From Thermospira aquatica (lineage in GTDB: Bacteria; Spirochaetota; Brevinematia; Brevinematales; Thermospiraceae): a stretch of DNA of 64,000 nucleotides. Made by a program: the position numbers and the translations under genes. Position 1 is the first letter of the stretch. Each line of letters opens with the position of its first letter. This document shows positions 18,922 to 28,662 of this stretch, piece by piece. Location: the NCBI RefSeq assembly GCF_023525255.1, contig NZ_CP073355.1, positions 1,922,001 to 1,986,000 on the forward strand, written 5' to 3'. The notes under the pieces were generated by a model. It searched no databases and was not told the DNA's origin. It worked only from the letters and a program-made list of their open reading frames with translations.

Positions 18922-20323
18922 GATCGAAACTCTCCTTGCTGACATTGTGGATAGGCGTGGGATAGTTTCCATCGAAGCAAGCGCGACAGAAAAGCTCTCT
19001 GTTGACAAGTGCCTCGGGGAAAAGCCCCTCAATACTTACATACCCGACGGAATCGACACCAATATACTTGGCAATTTCTTCGATGGACTGAAACTTGTTG
19101 GCAAGAAGCTCTTCAGGTCGTGAAAAATCAATACCGTAAAAGCATGGGTATTTTACAGGGGGTGAAGCCACCCGAAAATGCACTTCTCGAGGATGGAGAT
19201 CCTTGATAATCTGGATGATTTTTCGTGATGTGGTACCGCGAACGATAGAATCATCGATAATGATGATGCGCTTGTTTTTGATTATCTCAGGAACAGGCAT
19301 GAACTTCATTCGTACTCCAAAATCTCTGATTCCTTGAGACGGTTCAATAAATGTTCGTCCCACGTAGTGACTGCGGATGAGCCCGAGAGCCATGGGAATC
19401 CCTGACTCATGGGAATATCCGAGGGCAGAAACAATCCCGGAATCAGGAACAGGAATCACATAATCGGCTTCCACGGGAAATTCTCGAGCAAGTTGACGAC
19501 CTATTTCATAGCGGTATTCGTACACACTCGTTTCAAATACCCGTGAAGAAGGCTTGGCAAAATAGATGAGTTCAAAGATGCACTGGCGACTTTTTGGTTG
19601 AGAAGACACGATTGGTAAGGATTCCAGACCTGAGGAATTTACCACTACCATCTCATTGGGCATGATCTCTCGTACGCGTGTTGCCTGTACAATACTGAAT
19701 GCGGTATCCTCCGAGGAGAAAACGTACGTTTGCGTGGCTGGGGTGAGCGTTTCCTCGTGGCTGCCAAGCGCGAGAGGGCGGAATCCCATTGGATCGCGTG
19801 CCGCAATGATGGTGTCTCGGTTCATGACCAGAACAGCAAATGCGCCCTCAAGCTGGGAAAGAGCCCATCGTGTTGATTCGACAATATCGTCGTAGGGAGC
19901 TCGAGCGATGAGGTGCAGGATCACTTCACTATCGCTTGTGGTTGAAAAAGTCTGACCTTCTTTCATGAGACGCTGGCGGATAGAGGAAGCATTGGTGAGA
20001 TTGCCGTTGTGAGCAAGGGCAATAGGACCTTTGGTAGTCATGGCAGAGAGGGGCTGAGTGTTGACAAGAGTGGGAGAACCGGTAGTTGAGTATCTTACGT
20101 GCCCTATGGCTTGATTGCCCTTGAGATAGTTTAGTTTCTCTTCGTCAAAGAATTCAGAAACCTTCCCGAGTCCTATCTGCTTGTAAAAAGAGGTTTGGTC
20201 CGAGCTGATGATACCACATGATTCCTGTCCACGGTGTTGTAAGAAATGTAAGCCGAGATAAACGTACTGTGCAGCTTCTTTTTGACCATAGATACCGAAG
20301 ATTCCGCATTCTTCCCGGATCAT
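18893..20323 (-). CDS. purF: Amidophosphoribosyltransferase
   Basis: The 476-residue enzyme makes 5-phosphoribosylamine from PRPP and glutamine, the first step of purine synthesis. The glutaminase nucleophile is Cys6 in MIREECGIFGIYG after a very short propeptide. Further hallmarks are HRGQESCGI, GHVRYSTTG, and the PRPP-binding IIIDDSIVRGTTSRK. It begins the operon purF-Nudix-queD-aroC. Confidence 0.98.
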   Translation of the reverse strand: MIREECGIFGIYGQKEAAQYVYLGLHFLQHRGQESCGIISSDQTSFYKQIGLGKVSEFFDEEKLNYLKGNQAIGHVRYSTTGSPTLVNTQPLSAMTTKGPIALAHNGNLTNASSIRQRLMKEGQTFSTTSDSEVILHLIARAPYDDIVESTRWALSQLEGAFAVLVMNRDTIIAARDPMGFRPLALGSHEETLTPATQTYVFSSEDTAFSIVQATRVREIMPNEMVVVNSSGLESLPIVSSQPKSRQCIFELIYFAKPSSRVFETSVYEYRYEIGRQLAREFPVEADYVIPVPDSGIVSALGYSHESGIPMALGLIRSHYVGRTFIEPSQGIRDFGVRMKFMPVPEIIKNKRIIIIDDSIVRGTTSRKIIQIIKDLHPREVHFRVASPPVKYPCFYGIDFSRPEELLANKFQSIEEIAKYIGVDSVGYVSIEGLFPEALVNRELFCRACFDGNYPTPIHNVSKESFDHEIQQASLK

Positions 20324-20511
20324 GAGAACCCCTCTTTCAAAAAGGATGACTATAGTTTAAAGAGGAAGAGGAAAGATATCAAATCTTTTGATTCAGTTTT
20401 TCTTCGAAAAATTGTTTGCAATAAAAGATTTTTCTCTTTTTTCTTCTTTTTTGCCATCGGCGTCATCCCCGCCATAGGAAAAGGGATTTTTGTATGTTTT
20501 TTGGTTAACCT

Positions 20512-20540
20512 TTGACAAAAACTCTTAAACTCCCTATAAT
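20512..20540 (+). promoter_or_regulatory. Promoter of the glycan cluster
   Basis: TTGACA (20512-20517), 17-bp spacer, TATAAT (20535-20540). Perfect consensus with no IS upstream, so it shows an unoccupied promoter of the kind used by the integrase-type IS elsewhere. Confidence 0.9.
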
Positions 20541-20564
20541 AAACAGCTGTAAAAGGAGGAAATC

Positions 20565-21530
20565 TTGGACAGGCCACTTGTTTCGGTCATTATTCCGCTC
20601 AAGGCGTTTAACTCCTATATTCGTGAGGCTATTTCTTACTATGAGAAACTTGATTATCCCTCTTTTGAGATTATCCTTCTCCCTGACAGTGAAGAATCTG
20701 AGGTTTTGTCGGAAAAACTTTCCCTGCGTGTTGTACCTTCTGGTCCAGTAGGACCAGCGGAAAAACGTGATATGGGTGCGAAACTGGCAAAAGGTACTAT
20801 CCTTGCGTTTACGGACGACGACGCCTATCCCGATCCTTTGTGGCTTAAGAACGCCGTGGCGTTACTTCTTTCTTCCGAGGATATTGGTGCTGTGGGAGGT
20901 CCGGGGATTACTCCTCTTCACGATAGTTTCTGGCAAAGGGTTTCAGGCAATGTCTATGCCTCTCTCTGGATGAGTGGAGGCTATCGCAAACGTTATCTTC
21001 CTGTGGGTAAAACCCATGAGGACTATGACATCCCTTCGGTAAACCTTATTGTAAGGCGAGAGGTTTTTGAAAAAGTGGGAGGTTTTGATTCCACCTACTA
21101 TCCAGGCGAGGATACGAAGCTCTGTCTGGCGATTAAAAACCTTGGCTATCGGATTTTGTATAGTCCGGAGATCCGCGTATGGCATCATCGACGGAGTCTC
21201 TGGCCAACGCATTTCAAACAGATTGCCAATTATGCCCTCCATAGGGGTTTTTTTGTGAAACACTATCCTGAGACTTCTCTTAAACTTACCTATATTTTGC
21301 CTTCCCTCTTCTTGATAGGAGTAACAACGGGGTGGGTGTTTGGCTTGTTTCTCCCTGTTGTATGGAAGCTTTACTGGGGAGTTCTTGGGGTGTATTTTGG
21401 TGGGGCTCTTTTCTTTTCTACGGGAAGCTATGTCGAACGACCTTTTACCGTACTTGCTATCTTTTTCTCCCATCTTACCTATGGATGGTTTTTTCTCCAG
21501 GGACTCTTTACAAAAGAACTCAAGAGGTAG
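20565..21530 (+). CDS. Family 2 glycosyltransferase with C-terminal membrane segments
   Basis: The 321-residue product has a GT-A domain: VSVIIPLKAFN at the N-terminus, the metal-binding FTDDDAYPDPLWL and GFDSTYYPGEDTKLCLAIK in the acceptor region. The C-terminus holds at least two hydrophobic helices (about residues 235-290). The start is TTG at 20565 after a strong AAAAGGAGG. It leads a four-gene run for a surface glycan or glycolipid. Substrates are unknown. Confidence 0.9.
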   Translation: MDRPLVSVIIPLKAFNSYIREAISYYEKLDYPSFEIILLPDSEESEVLSEKLSLRVVPSGPVGPAEKRDMGAKLAKGTILAFTDDDAYPDPLWLKNAVALLLSSEDIGAVGGPGITPLHDSFWQRVSGNVYASLWMSGGYRKRYLPVGKTHEDYDIPSVNLIVRREVFEKVGGFDSTYYPGEDTKLCLAIKNLGYRILYSPEIRVWHHRRSLWPTHFKQIANYALHRGFFVKHYPETSLKLTYILPSLFLIGVTTGWVFGLFLPVVWKLYWGVLGVYFGGALFFSTGSYVERPFTVLAIFFSHLTYGWFFLQGLFTKELKR

Positions 21531-21533
21531 TGT

Positions 21534-22991
21534 ATGAGAATATGTGTTACCTATCCCCCACTGGAAAGTCCTAAGGGTGTGCCCCTTCTCTCCCAGAATC
21601 GACAATTTCAGTGGTTCAATAATCCGACGTTTATTTATCCGGTGGTACCGGCAAGTGCTGCCACCCTTCTCAAGTCGAGAGGCTATGATGTTCTCTGGCT
21701 CGATGGGATAGCTGAGAGACTTACGCTGGATGCATGGTTTGATTTTCTGAAAAGATCAGAGATAACACTTGTGGCTATGGAAACCAAAACTCCCGTGATA
21801 AAGAAATACTGGGAGATTGTTCAGCGCCTGAAGACTGAGATGCCCGGGGTAACGGTGGTACTCATGGGGGACCATGTTACCGCCCTTCCCGAAGAGACCC
21901 TTCAAGCCTGTCCGGTAGATTATGTCCTCACGGGTGGGGATTATGATTTTCTTCTGCTGAGTCTTGTCGATTTTCTTTCTGGCAGGGTAAAAACCCTTGA
22001 ACCGGGCTTTTACTATCGAGAGGGAGGAAAGATTGTTTCTACCGGTCCCTTTCAGAGGAAGTATGATCTCTCGACTCTTCCGTGGATTGACAGGGATCTT
22101 ACAAAGTGGGAAAACTATGCCTACCACAATGGAAACTATAAATACACCCCCGGTACCTATATTATGGCGGGGCGGGACTGCTGGTATCATCAGTGTACTT
22201 TTTGCTCATGGACAACAATTTATCCCACATTTAACAAACGTTCTGTCGAAGATGTTTTGGATGAAGTTGGTATGCTCATTGAGAAGTACAGGGTCCGTGA
22301 AATCATGGATGATACCGGGACCTTTCCTGTTGGAGAATGGTTGGAAAGTTTTTGTGAAGGAATGATCCGCCGTGGATATCATAAAAAAGTCACTTTTGAC
22401 TGTAACATGCGCCTCGGAAAAGCACTCACCTACGACCAGATGAAGCTCATGAAAAGGGCGAACTTTCGGCTTGTCCTCGTTGGTATAGAATCAGCGAACC
22501 AGACAACCCTCGACAGGGTCAAGAAAGGAGAAACCATCGAAGAAATGGTAGCCAATGTAAAACTCATGCGTAAAGCAGGGCTTTATCCTCATATTACCAT
22601 TATGTTTGGTTATCCATGGGAGACGGAAGAAGACGCAAAACGAACGCTTGAGCTCGGACGGGAGCTTCTCATCAAAAACTATGCATATACCATGCAAGCT
22701 ACCGTGGTTGTTCCCTATCCAGGGACGCCGCTTTTTGAGGAGTGCAAACGCAATGGCTGGTTGGTCACCGAGGACTGGGATCGGTATGACATGCGTGAGC
22801 CAGTGATGAAAACACCCATGTCGGAGGAGGTGTTGATGAAGTATGTTCAGGGATTGTATTCTGTGGCATTTCATCCCGGTTTTCTTGTACGAAAAATTCT
22901 CTCTATCAGAGATATAGAGGATGTAAAATATTTCTGGCGTGCCGGTATGAAGGTGTTAGGCCATATTCTGGATTTTGGAGAGAAAAAATGA
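21534..22991 (+). CDS. B12-binding-domain radical SAM protein
   Basis: The 485-residue product has an N-terminal Rossmann-type cobalamin-binding-like domain (about 1-150) and a radical SAM core. The cluster motif is C216-X4-C221-X2-C224 (CWYHQCTFC), one residue longer than the canonical CX3CX2C, as in some relatives of this class. VGIESANQTTLDRVKKG and HITIMFGYPWET are typical of the TIM barrel. The product lies between glycosyltransferases and may modify a lipid or sugar; the substrate is unknown. The gene overlaps the next by 4 bp. Confidence 0.9.
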   Translation: MRICVTYPPLESPKGVPLLSQNRQFQWFNNPTFIYPVVPASAATLLKSRGYDVLWLDGIAERLTLDAWFDFLKRSEITLVAMETKTPVIKKYWEIVQRLKTEMPGVTVVLMGDHVTALPEETLQACPVDYVLTGGDYDFLLLSLVDFLSGRVKTLEPGFYYREGGKIVSTGPFQRKYDLSTLPWIDRDLTKWENYAYHNGNYKYTPGTYIMAGRDCWYHQCTFCSWTTIYPTFNKRSVEDVLDEVGMLIEKYRVREIMDDTGTFPVGEWLESFCEGMIRRGYHKKVTFDCNMRLGKALTYDQMKLMKRANFRLVLVGIESANQTTLDRVKKGETIEEMVANVKLMRKAGLYPHITIMFGYPWETEEDAKRTLELGRELLIKNYAYTMQATVVVPYPGTPLFEECKRNGWLVTEDWDRYDMREPVMKTPMSEEVLMKYVQGLYSVAFHPGFLVRKILSIRDIEDVKYFWRAGMKVLGHILDFGEKK

Positions 22992-23902
22992 GTGAAAGGC
23001 CTCTTGTTTCGGTGGTGATTACTACCAAAAACGAAGAACGAGTGATAGAAGATTGTCTACGAAGTATCAAAGAACAAACCTATCCCAATATCGAGATCAT
23101 TGTGGTTGATAACGCTTCTACGGATAGAACCAAAGAGTTGGCTCGAAAGTATACGGAAAAGGTTTATGATAAAGGACCGGAGCGATCTGCTCAGAGAAAT
23201 TATGGTATGATAGAGGTTGCACGTGGAGACTATGTGATGTATGTTGATGCTGATATGCTCCTTTCCCCTTCTTTGATTGAGGGTTGTGTAAAAACGATGG
23301 GTAAAGAGGAAGGGATTGTGGCCCTGTACATCCCTGAGATAATTTTAGGGAAGAACTTTTTTAGTAAAGTAAGAAGGTTTGAGAGAGTATTTTACAATGG
23401 AACGGTCATAGATGCCGCACGATTTTTTTTCAGAAAAAAGTTTATTGAGGGCGGGGGTTTTGATGTAACTCTCTGTGGTGTAGAAGATTGGGATATGGAT
23501 AAAAGAATAAAAACTTTTGGAAAAGTTCTTTTGCTCTCCTATCCTGAAAATTCTTACACGGGATTTGTGAGTTCTTTTGTAAAGGAAAGAGGGATCACCA
23601 GACTCCCAAAATTCTCCTGCGTATTTCACAATGAGTCAGAGTTTAACTTACGAAAGTACCTTTCTAAGAAAAATTACTACACGAAAAGTTTTCACCCTTA
23701 TATCGAAAAGTGGGGAAAAGATGATCCCGATCTTCGAAAACAACTGGGCTTTTTCTATCGATATATTGGTGTTTTTGTAGAGAAGGGAAAGTGGAAACGG
23801 ATAATGCTTCATCCTGTCTTAACCATGGGAATGTTTTTTCTAAGAGTCCTCGTGGGGGGAGTATTTTTCCTTGAAATTTTGCAATCGAAAAAAAGAGCTT
23901 AG
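22988..23902 (+). CDS. Family 2 glycosyltransferase
   Basis: The 304-residue product has the GT-A start VSVVITTKNEERVIEDCLRS, NIEIIVVDNASTDRT and the DxD-type VDADM. One hydrophobic segment near the C-terminus (about residues 278-297) may be a membrane anchor. The ATG overlaps the upstream stop (ATGA). Acts in the same glycan pathway by context. Confidence 0.92.
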   Translation: MSERPLVSVVITTKNEERVIEDCLRSIKEQTYPNIEIIVVDNASTDRTKELARKYTEKVYDKGPERSAQRNYGMIEVARGDYVMYVDADMLLSPSLIEGCVKTMGKEEGIVALYIPEIILGKNFFSKVRRFERVFYNGTVIDAARFFFRKKFIEGGGFDVTLCGVEDWDMDKRIKTFGKVLLLSYPENSYTGFVSSFVKERGITRLPKFSCVFHNESEFNLRKYLSKKNYYTKSFHPYIEKWGKDDPDLRKQLGFFYRYIGVFVEKGKWKRIMLHPVLTMGMFFLRVLVGGVFFLEILQSKKRA

Positions 23903-23941
23903 GATAATACGTTTTCAATTTCAAAAGACCACGAGAGGTTT

Positions 23942-25075
23942 GTGGTGAAGAGGGTTTTGTGTTTTCAAAATGCTTCCTGGGGAGAAAAGGCTTTAAGTGG
24001 GGGTGATATTCGCTTCATTGAAATTTTTAAGCGTCTCCGGTCTTTTTACGAGGTAAGCGTATTTACTAATCCTGCAGGAAAAAGGGCTCATGAATATCTT
24101 GGAGTTGCAAATTTGTTTACTTTTTATTGTACTCCTGAATGGTTTGATAGAATGGGGATTTATGTTTCGTATTTTTTACGAACGGTGTATGCATGGCTTG
24201 TTCTTGCAACATTCGCTAAGAATTATGAGATATTGTATGCCACGTCGGATTTCTTTCCTGATGTTCTGCCTTGTTTTTTATTGAAAACAAAAAAACAACA
24301 ATGGGTTCAAGTTGTTCATCACATCTATGTACCTCCCGCGCGAAGACAGGGGGACTTTTTAAAAAATGTTATAGGCTACTTTATGCAACGGTTTTCTTTT
24401 GCTTTGATGAAAAAAAGAGCCGATAAAGTCATTGTTGTCAATGAACTGGTGAAGCAGGCTCTGATAGCATTAGGTTTTCCTGCTGAAAGAATTTTTGTTA
24501 ACTCAAATGGTCTTACGCTGGAAGCTTACGCTAGAAAAGAAGCCTTCAAAAAAGATTTTGATTTATGTATGATTGGGAGATTTCATCCCTCAAAAGGGCA
24601 TCGAGATCTCTTATCTATTTATCCCTTGATGAAACATAAACCACAGCTTGCCTTAGTTGGCGGTGGAGAAAAGACCTATATTGAGTCTTTTCTGCGTGCT
24701 GTAGAGCAAGAGGGTTTGTCTGATGTTATTCACTACCTTGGACAGGTCTCTGAGAATGAGAAGATTGAGTTGCTTTTTTCAAGTAAGATCTTTGTCTTGC
24801 CCTCGCATGAAGAGGGATGGGGGATAGTGATAGCTGAAGCGATGGCAGCCGGTCTTCCTGTGGTGGTTTGGGATCTTCCAAACTATACGCCTGTTTTTGG
24901 TGATAAAATTATTAAAGTGCCTGAAAATGATTACCGGGCCTTTGCACAGGTTATTGATGATTTGTTAGCTGATGAAGAAAAAAGAAAACATCTCGGAGAA
25001 GAAGCACGAGAGTTTGTCAAGCGCTATGACTGGTCAGAAGTGGCTAAGAGAGAACGTGTTTTTATCGAGGGATGA
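23942..25075 (+). CDS. Family 4 glycosyltransferase
   Basis: The 377-residue product is of the GT-B fold. The C-terminal half has GRFHPSKGHRDLL, LALVGGGE and the EX7E motif in EEGWGIVIAEAMAAGLPVV, characteristic of GT4. The start is GTG at 23942 or the adjacent GTG at 23945, after GAGAGG. Last gene of the cluster, 39 bp after the GT2 gene. The convergent 25076-25143 gap has no clear terminator. Confidence 0.92.
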   Translation: MVKRVLCFQNASWGEKALSGGDIRFIEIFKRLRSFYEVSVFTNPAGKRAHEYLGVANLFTFYCTPEWFDRMGIYVSYFLRTVYAWLVLATFAKNYEILYATSDFFPDVLPCFLLKTKKQQWVQVVHHIYVPPARRQGDFLKNVIGYFMQRFSFALMKKRADKVIVVNELVKQALIALGFPAERIFVNSNGLTLEAYARKEAFKKDFDLCMIGRFHPSKGHRDLLSIYPLMKHKPQLALVGGGEKTYIESFLRAVEQEGLSDVIHYLGQVSENEKIELLFSSKIFVLPSHEEGWGIVIAEAMAAGLPVVVWDLPNYTPVFGDKIIKVPENDYRAFAQVIDDLLADEEKRKHLGEEAREFVKRYDWSEVAKRERVFIEG

Positions 25076-25143
25076 TGTTGTTCACGTGTAAACTTGCATT
25101 CTTCGCTGTTTTTAAAAGGTATCATCTTTGAAAGAAACACTTT

Positions 25144-25704
25144 TTATCCTAAGAGACTATTGTAAAACTCAACACTCTTAGTATGAAGATACCGGCGTTC
25201 ATCGAAGAGATACTGAAGTTTGGCAAGGAGGACAAGCAGGCATCCCTCTTTGAGGTTAGCTTCACAACTTGCCAGAAGGGTCTTTTGATGAACAAGCTGT
25301 CGGTTTGGATCAAGATAGTCTGAAATATAGAGAATCCACCCGAGGGGACCATAATCAGGATGGCCGGTACTGTGGTGATTAATGGCAAAAAGGACCTCTT
25401 CATCTTGAATTCCAAACTGAGTCCGAGCGATAAAAGCACTCACTCTGGCATGAATTACTCCCTCTGCTTTCATATCCTCTTCAGTAAGAAGGTGATTTTC
25501 CAAGGCAATCTCACGTTGCTTTTCGATGGGATAAGCTTTGCCAATATCGTGGAAAAGGGTAGCAAGGTAAACTTTCTCCTTATCAATCTTATGAAGAGTA
25601 GCAAGATGAAGGGCTACCTCAAGTGCTCCTCTGGTATGTTGCCACCTTTTTGGGGGGAGAAGGGAAGCTATTTTCTCTTCCCAGGCTAAATATTGCTCGT
25701 TCAT
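25144..25704 (-). CDS. yqeK: YqeK-like HD-domain hydrolase
   Basis: The 186-residue product matches the YqeK family of HD enzymes that split diadenosine tetraphosphate symmetrically. The metal site residues are visible: H23 (WQHTRGAL), H52-D53 (LFHDIGKAYP), the HAR motif, INHHSTG and ISDYLDPNR. Its start overlaps the upstream ankyrin gene by 4 bp. YqeK usually sits near nadD, which is not seen here. Confidence 0.88.
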   Translation of the reverse strand: MNEQYLAWEEKIASLLPPKRWQHTRGALEVALHLATLHKIDKEKVYLATLFHDIGKAYPIEKQREIALENHLLTEEDMKAEGVIHARVSAFIARTQFGIQDEEVLFAINHHSTGHPDYGPLGWILYISDYLDPNRQLVHQKTLLASCEANLKEGCLLVLLAKLQYLFDERRYLHTKSVEFYNSLLG

Positions 25705-27341
25705 GGAGTATCTCCTGGCCAGAGGTTAAAATTGAGATTGGTTTCCATAAGAGTTGTGGCGCCATCTCGGATCTTGAGAAAAAGAGTATGGTTGGTCAAT
25801 GTTTCCCTCAGAAGGGGGATAACAAGATTTCTCTTTTCGCCGAGATTGAGCTGGGCAATATTGTAGGTATACAGGAACGTATTGGTTTGTGTAAGAATTT
25901 GAGCTTCTATAATGAGATTCGTGGCTTTTTGTTCTCCGATGTTTCCCATTTCAATCATAGGGTAACTTTGAATGATACTATTGGTGAAGACCTCGGTTAT
26001 ACTTTCGCCTGTATCAGTGTTGGAGAGATTGGTCGAGATGTAGAGATTGAGTTTTTTGTAGAGTAGGGGTTGGAAAACAAAGATGGGGGGGAGACACCCT
26101 CTTGTCGGAAGAGAGCGGGAAAAGATGAGGGGATGTGTCAGAGAGGGAGAAAAGATCATGAGTTCAAGGGATGTTTCCCCATCCTGAACGTTCTCTGTCG
26201 TTTCAAGAGAAACCACGAGGTTGGTCATAGTATTTCTGGGAAGGGATGAGATATCAAGGGAGAGAGGGATAATCCACCCCTGACGGTCCTGTATGTGGAG
26301 TTTTCCCTGTTGAAGAGGGCCAAAACCATCGTTGGAGAGCACAAGCTGCAAATTTGCTACCATCATTGGGCGAAGCTCAGGGGTGTTGCCAAACAGGATG
26401 GCAGCTACAACGAGATGAGGAGGACGATTTGACCATATCCAGAAGGAGACTTCCTGCCAGCTTGAGGTTCTCTTGCTTTCTTGGTCCCTGGCGCGAACGA
26501 GGAAAGAAACGAGTGTATCCCTTGGTGGAGAGATATTCGAGATTTCTGTTGTCCAGAGAGAAGAGCTATTGATGCTGATGTACTGCGGGGGAAGATTGGT
26601 TTGCACCCTTATCCATGGATTGGTAAGATTCATAAATTCGAGGATGGTGCTTGAAGCGGGACCCTGTCCTGTATTTTCTACACGTATAAGAATATTTCCA
26701 GTTTCTTGAGAGAGGAGAATGTTGGAAAGTGAGAGTTGAGGGGTTATATTAAGAGCGAGAAGGGGCTTATTAGCAATATTTTGGTACGTTTGAGGAACAG
26801 AAAGCGCTTCGATATAGGCTTGTTTATTGATTTTGAGAGCAATATCAAGAGCTGTAAAGCCAGCAGGAATACCCATCGATGGTTTGGTTGTTTTTATCTC
26901 GAGATCAGCGTCGGCGTAGATGAGGTATTTTACTCCCATCTCGAACTGGTAATAAGTATAATAATGAAGGGGTGTCCAACCAAAAGAGTCCTGTGCATTG
27001 ATCGAAGCCCCTTTTTGAATAAGGTACTTTACGATGTCGAGGTTTTTGCTATAAGCAGCAAAGTGAAGTGGCGTGGCACCGTTTTTTTCTCGAGCTTCAA
27101 GATCAGCTCCTTTGTGAACGAGATAAGCGACTATTTTAAGGTCTCCTGCGATAACGGCCCAGTGAAGTGGGGTTCGTTTATTGACGTCCCGGTAAGCCAC
27201 CGAAGCTTTTTTCGTTTCTATAGCATTTTGAACGGCTTCAAAATTTTTTTGGGATATAGCCAGGAGAAGCTCACGGTTTGCATCGGCAAAGAGGGTTTCT
27301 CCTACGAGAAATATCAAAATCAAAAGATAGATACGAGACAT
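25701..27341 (-). CDS. Secreted ankyrin-repeat protein with CARDB-like C-terminal part
   Basis: About 546 residues starting at the ATG at 27341 after AAAGGGGCG, with signal peptide MSRIYLLILIFLVGETLFA. Residues about 20-180 hold four ankyrin repeats (RTPLHWAVIAGDLKIVAYL, ATPLHFAAYSKNLDIVKYL, WTPLHYYTYY). The rest looks beta-rich, with three recurrences of an NTG/NDG/NIG-type segment (VENTGQGPAS, LSNDGFGPL, MGNIGEQKA) as in CARDB-type adhesion modules. A periplasmic or surface interaction role is likely. Confidence 0.85.
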   Translation of the reverse strand: MSRIYLLILIFLVGETLFADANRELLLAISQKNFEAVQNAIETKKASVAYRDVNKRTPLHWAVIAGDLKIVAYLVHKGADLEAREKNGATPLHFAAYSKNLDIVKYLIQKGASINAQDSFGWTPLHYYTYYQFEMGVKYLIYADADLEIKTTKPSMGIPAGFTALDIALKINKQAYIEALSVPQTYQNIANKPLLALNITPQLSLSNILLSQETGNILIRVENTGQGPASSTILEFMNLTNPWIRVQTNLPPQYISINSSSLWTTEISNISPPRDTLVSFLVRARDQESKRTSSWQEVSFWIWSNRPPHLVVAAILFGNTPELRPMMVANLQLVLSNDGFGPLQQGKLHIQDRQGWIIPLSLDISSLPRNTMTNLVVSLETTENVQDGETSLELMIFSPSLTHPLIFSRSLPTRGCLPPIFVFQPLLYKKLNLYISTNLSNTDTGESITEVFTNSIIQSYPMIEMGNIGEQKATNLIIEAQILTQTNTFLYTYNIAQLNLGEKRNLVIPLLRETLTNHTLFLKIRDGATTLMETNLNFNLWPGDTP

Positions 27342-27363
27342 TTTTCGCCCCTTTGGAAAGAAT

Positions 27364-27392
27364 ATTATGCAGATAAGAAGCGAAAAAAGCAA
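27364..27392 (-). promoter_or_regulatory. Promoter of the ankyrin-yqeK operon
   Basis: On the minus strand TTGCTT (27387-27392), 17-bp spacer, CATAAT (27364-27369), again inside a TTTGCTTTTTTC block. It lies just inside the gap after the PEGA gene. Confidence 0.6.
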
Positions 27393-27407
27393 ATTTTTTA
27401 AAATTTT

Positions 27408-28571
27408 CTATTCCTTCTGGAGAAAAAGCCTTCTCTCTGAACTGTATGAAGAAGTATCGATGAACTTTTTTTTCTTTTGTTCATAGAGGCTTTGTTTGGT
27501 AGGGTCTTCTTTACTCCATGCGCGGTAGAGATCAAGCTCAAACCAGTCTCCATCTTCCACAGAATAAAAGAACTGAACACTTTTTATCATGGAGAGGTAG
27601 GATTCTGCTTTTTGAAACTGTTTTCTTGCTATTTCAAGTGTAAAAAGTTCATAGAGAGTAAATTCATAGAAATCAATCACAGGGTATGTTGACAGGATTT
27701 TCAGAAAGATCTGGTAGGCGTCACTATAGGCTTTTTTTTGTTTGAGGATTCTTCCCCATTGGTAAAGTGCCGCGGGAATCAAAGGGCTTTCGGGATAGAG
27801 AGAGAGGAGGGTTTCAAATTTTTGAATGACTTCATCATTTTTCTCACGTGCTAGAAAATCGAGGGCTTCTTCATAGAGAAGTTTGTCTTGTCCGTAGTAA
27901 CCACTTTTGGGGACAATGAATTGATTCGCTTTCTTTTTAAAAAGTGCATTTTCCGCATCCAGATAAAAAGTGGCCACTCCGCCGACAGCGGCAAGGCCAA
28001 GTCCCCAGAGAGCCAGGTTGTCATAAAACATACTTGCTTGCATGCTTTTCACCGCCTTATCATAAGTTTGAGCTGTTTTGAATTTTTCATATTCAAAGGA
28101 TCCCATAAGAAGGCCTAAAGCACCTGTTACCAGTCCTGTAGTTGTTACCCCAATGCTAAAGTAAAAAAATGGCTTGTTGGGATTGATTTTAGTGATAGAG
28201 AGGGTGTTACTCTGAACGGTAAACTGATAGATTCCCTGAGCAAGATTTTTGATTTCATCAGCACGAAACTTTTGTCCATTGATGAGGATGGTATCATGTC
28301 CTGGTAACTGAATGTGAAAACTTTCACTGGAAAGTGTATAATTCATGTTCGTGATGCGGCTTGAGATCTTGACACTGGTCTTAATCGAGGTGTACCCTGG
28401 TTTGGCTAGCGTGAGGGAGAAACGAGGTGGTTCATTGGTAATGATATAAGGTGTTTTTCCAACTTTTTGATCATTGATAAAGACGTCGGCTTGTAAGGGA
28501 TCGGATGAGATAAACACCCATCCCCAGCTACTCACCCACCCTAAGAAAAAGAGAATTATTACTCGATACAT
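27408..28571 (-). CDS. PEGA-domain envelope protein with TPR-like C-terminus
   Basis: The 387-residue product has a signal peptide (MYRVIILFFLGWVSSWG), then a PEGA-type domain (SDPLQADVFINDQKVGKTPYI, about 22-75). Two hydrophobic helices lie near residues 135-155 and 185-205. The C-terminal part (about 230-370) reads as TPR or tol-pal YbgF-like repeats (FETLLSLYPESPLIPAALYQWGRI). Exact function unknown; a cell-envelope scaffold is plausible. Confidence 0.82.
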   Translation of the reverse strand: MYRVIILFFLGWVSSWGWVFISSDPLQADVFINDQKVGKTPYIITNEPPRFSLTLAKPGYTSIKTSVKISSRITNMNYTLSSESFHIQLPGHDTILINGQKFRADEIKNLAQGIYQFTVQSNTLSITKINPNKPFFYFSIGVTTTGLVTGALGLLMGSFEYEKFKTAQTYDKAVKSMQASMFYDNLALWGLGLAAVGGVATFYLDAENALFKKKANQFIVPKSGYYGQDKLLYEEALDFLAREKNDEVIQKFETLLSLYPESPLIPAALYQWGRILKQKKAYSDAYQIFLKILSTYPVIDFYEFTLYELFTLEIARKQFQKAESYLSMIKSVQFFYSVEDGDWFELDLYRAWSKEDPTKQSLYEQKKKKFIDTSSYSSERRLFLQKE

Positions 28572-28662
28572 ACAAAACCTCCACTTCTATTATAACTCAA
28601 AAAAGAAAATATTACAACACTTGAGTTTTACCCCTCTTTTATACGATGATTAAGAGAGAAAA

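Noticed and set aside
20350-20511. Promoter for purF on the minus strand
   Set aside because: A TATAGT is present near 20350 but no -35 at a suitable distance, so I do not annotate it.
25076-25143. Terminator between the convergent GT4 and yqeK genes
   Set aside because: No stable stem followed by T residues is seen.
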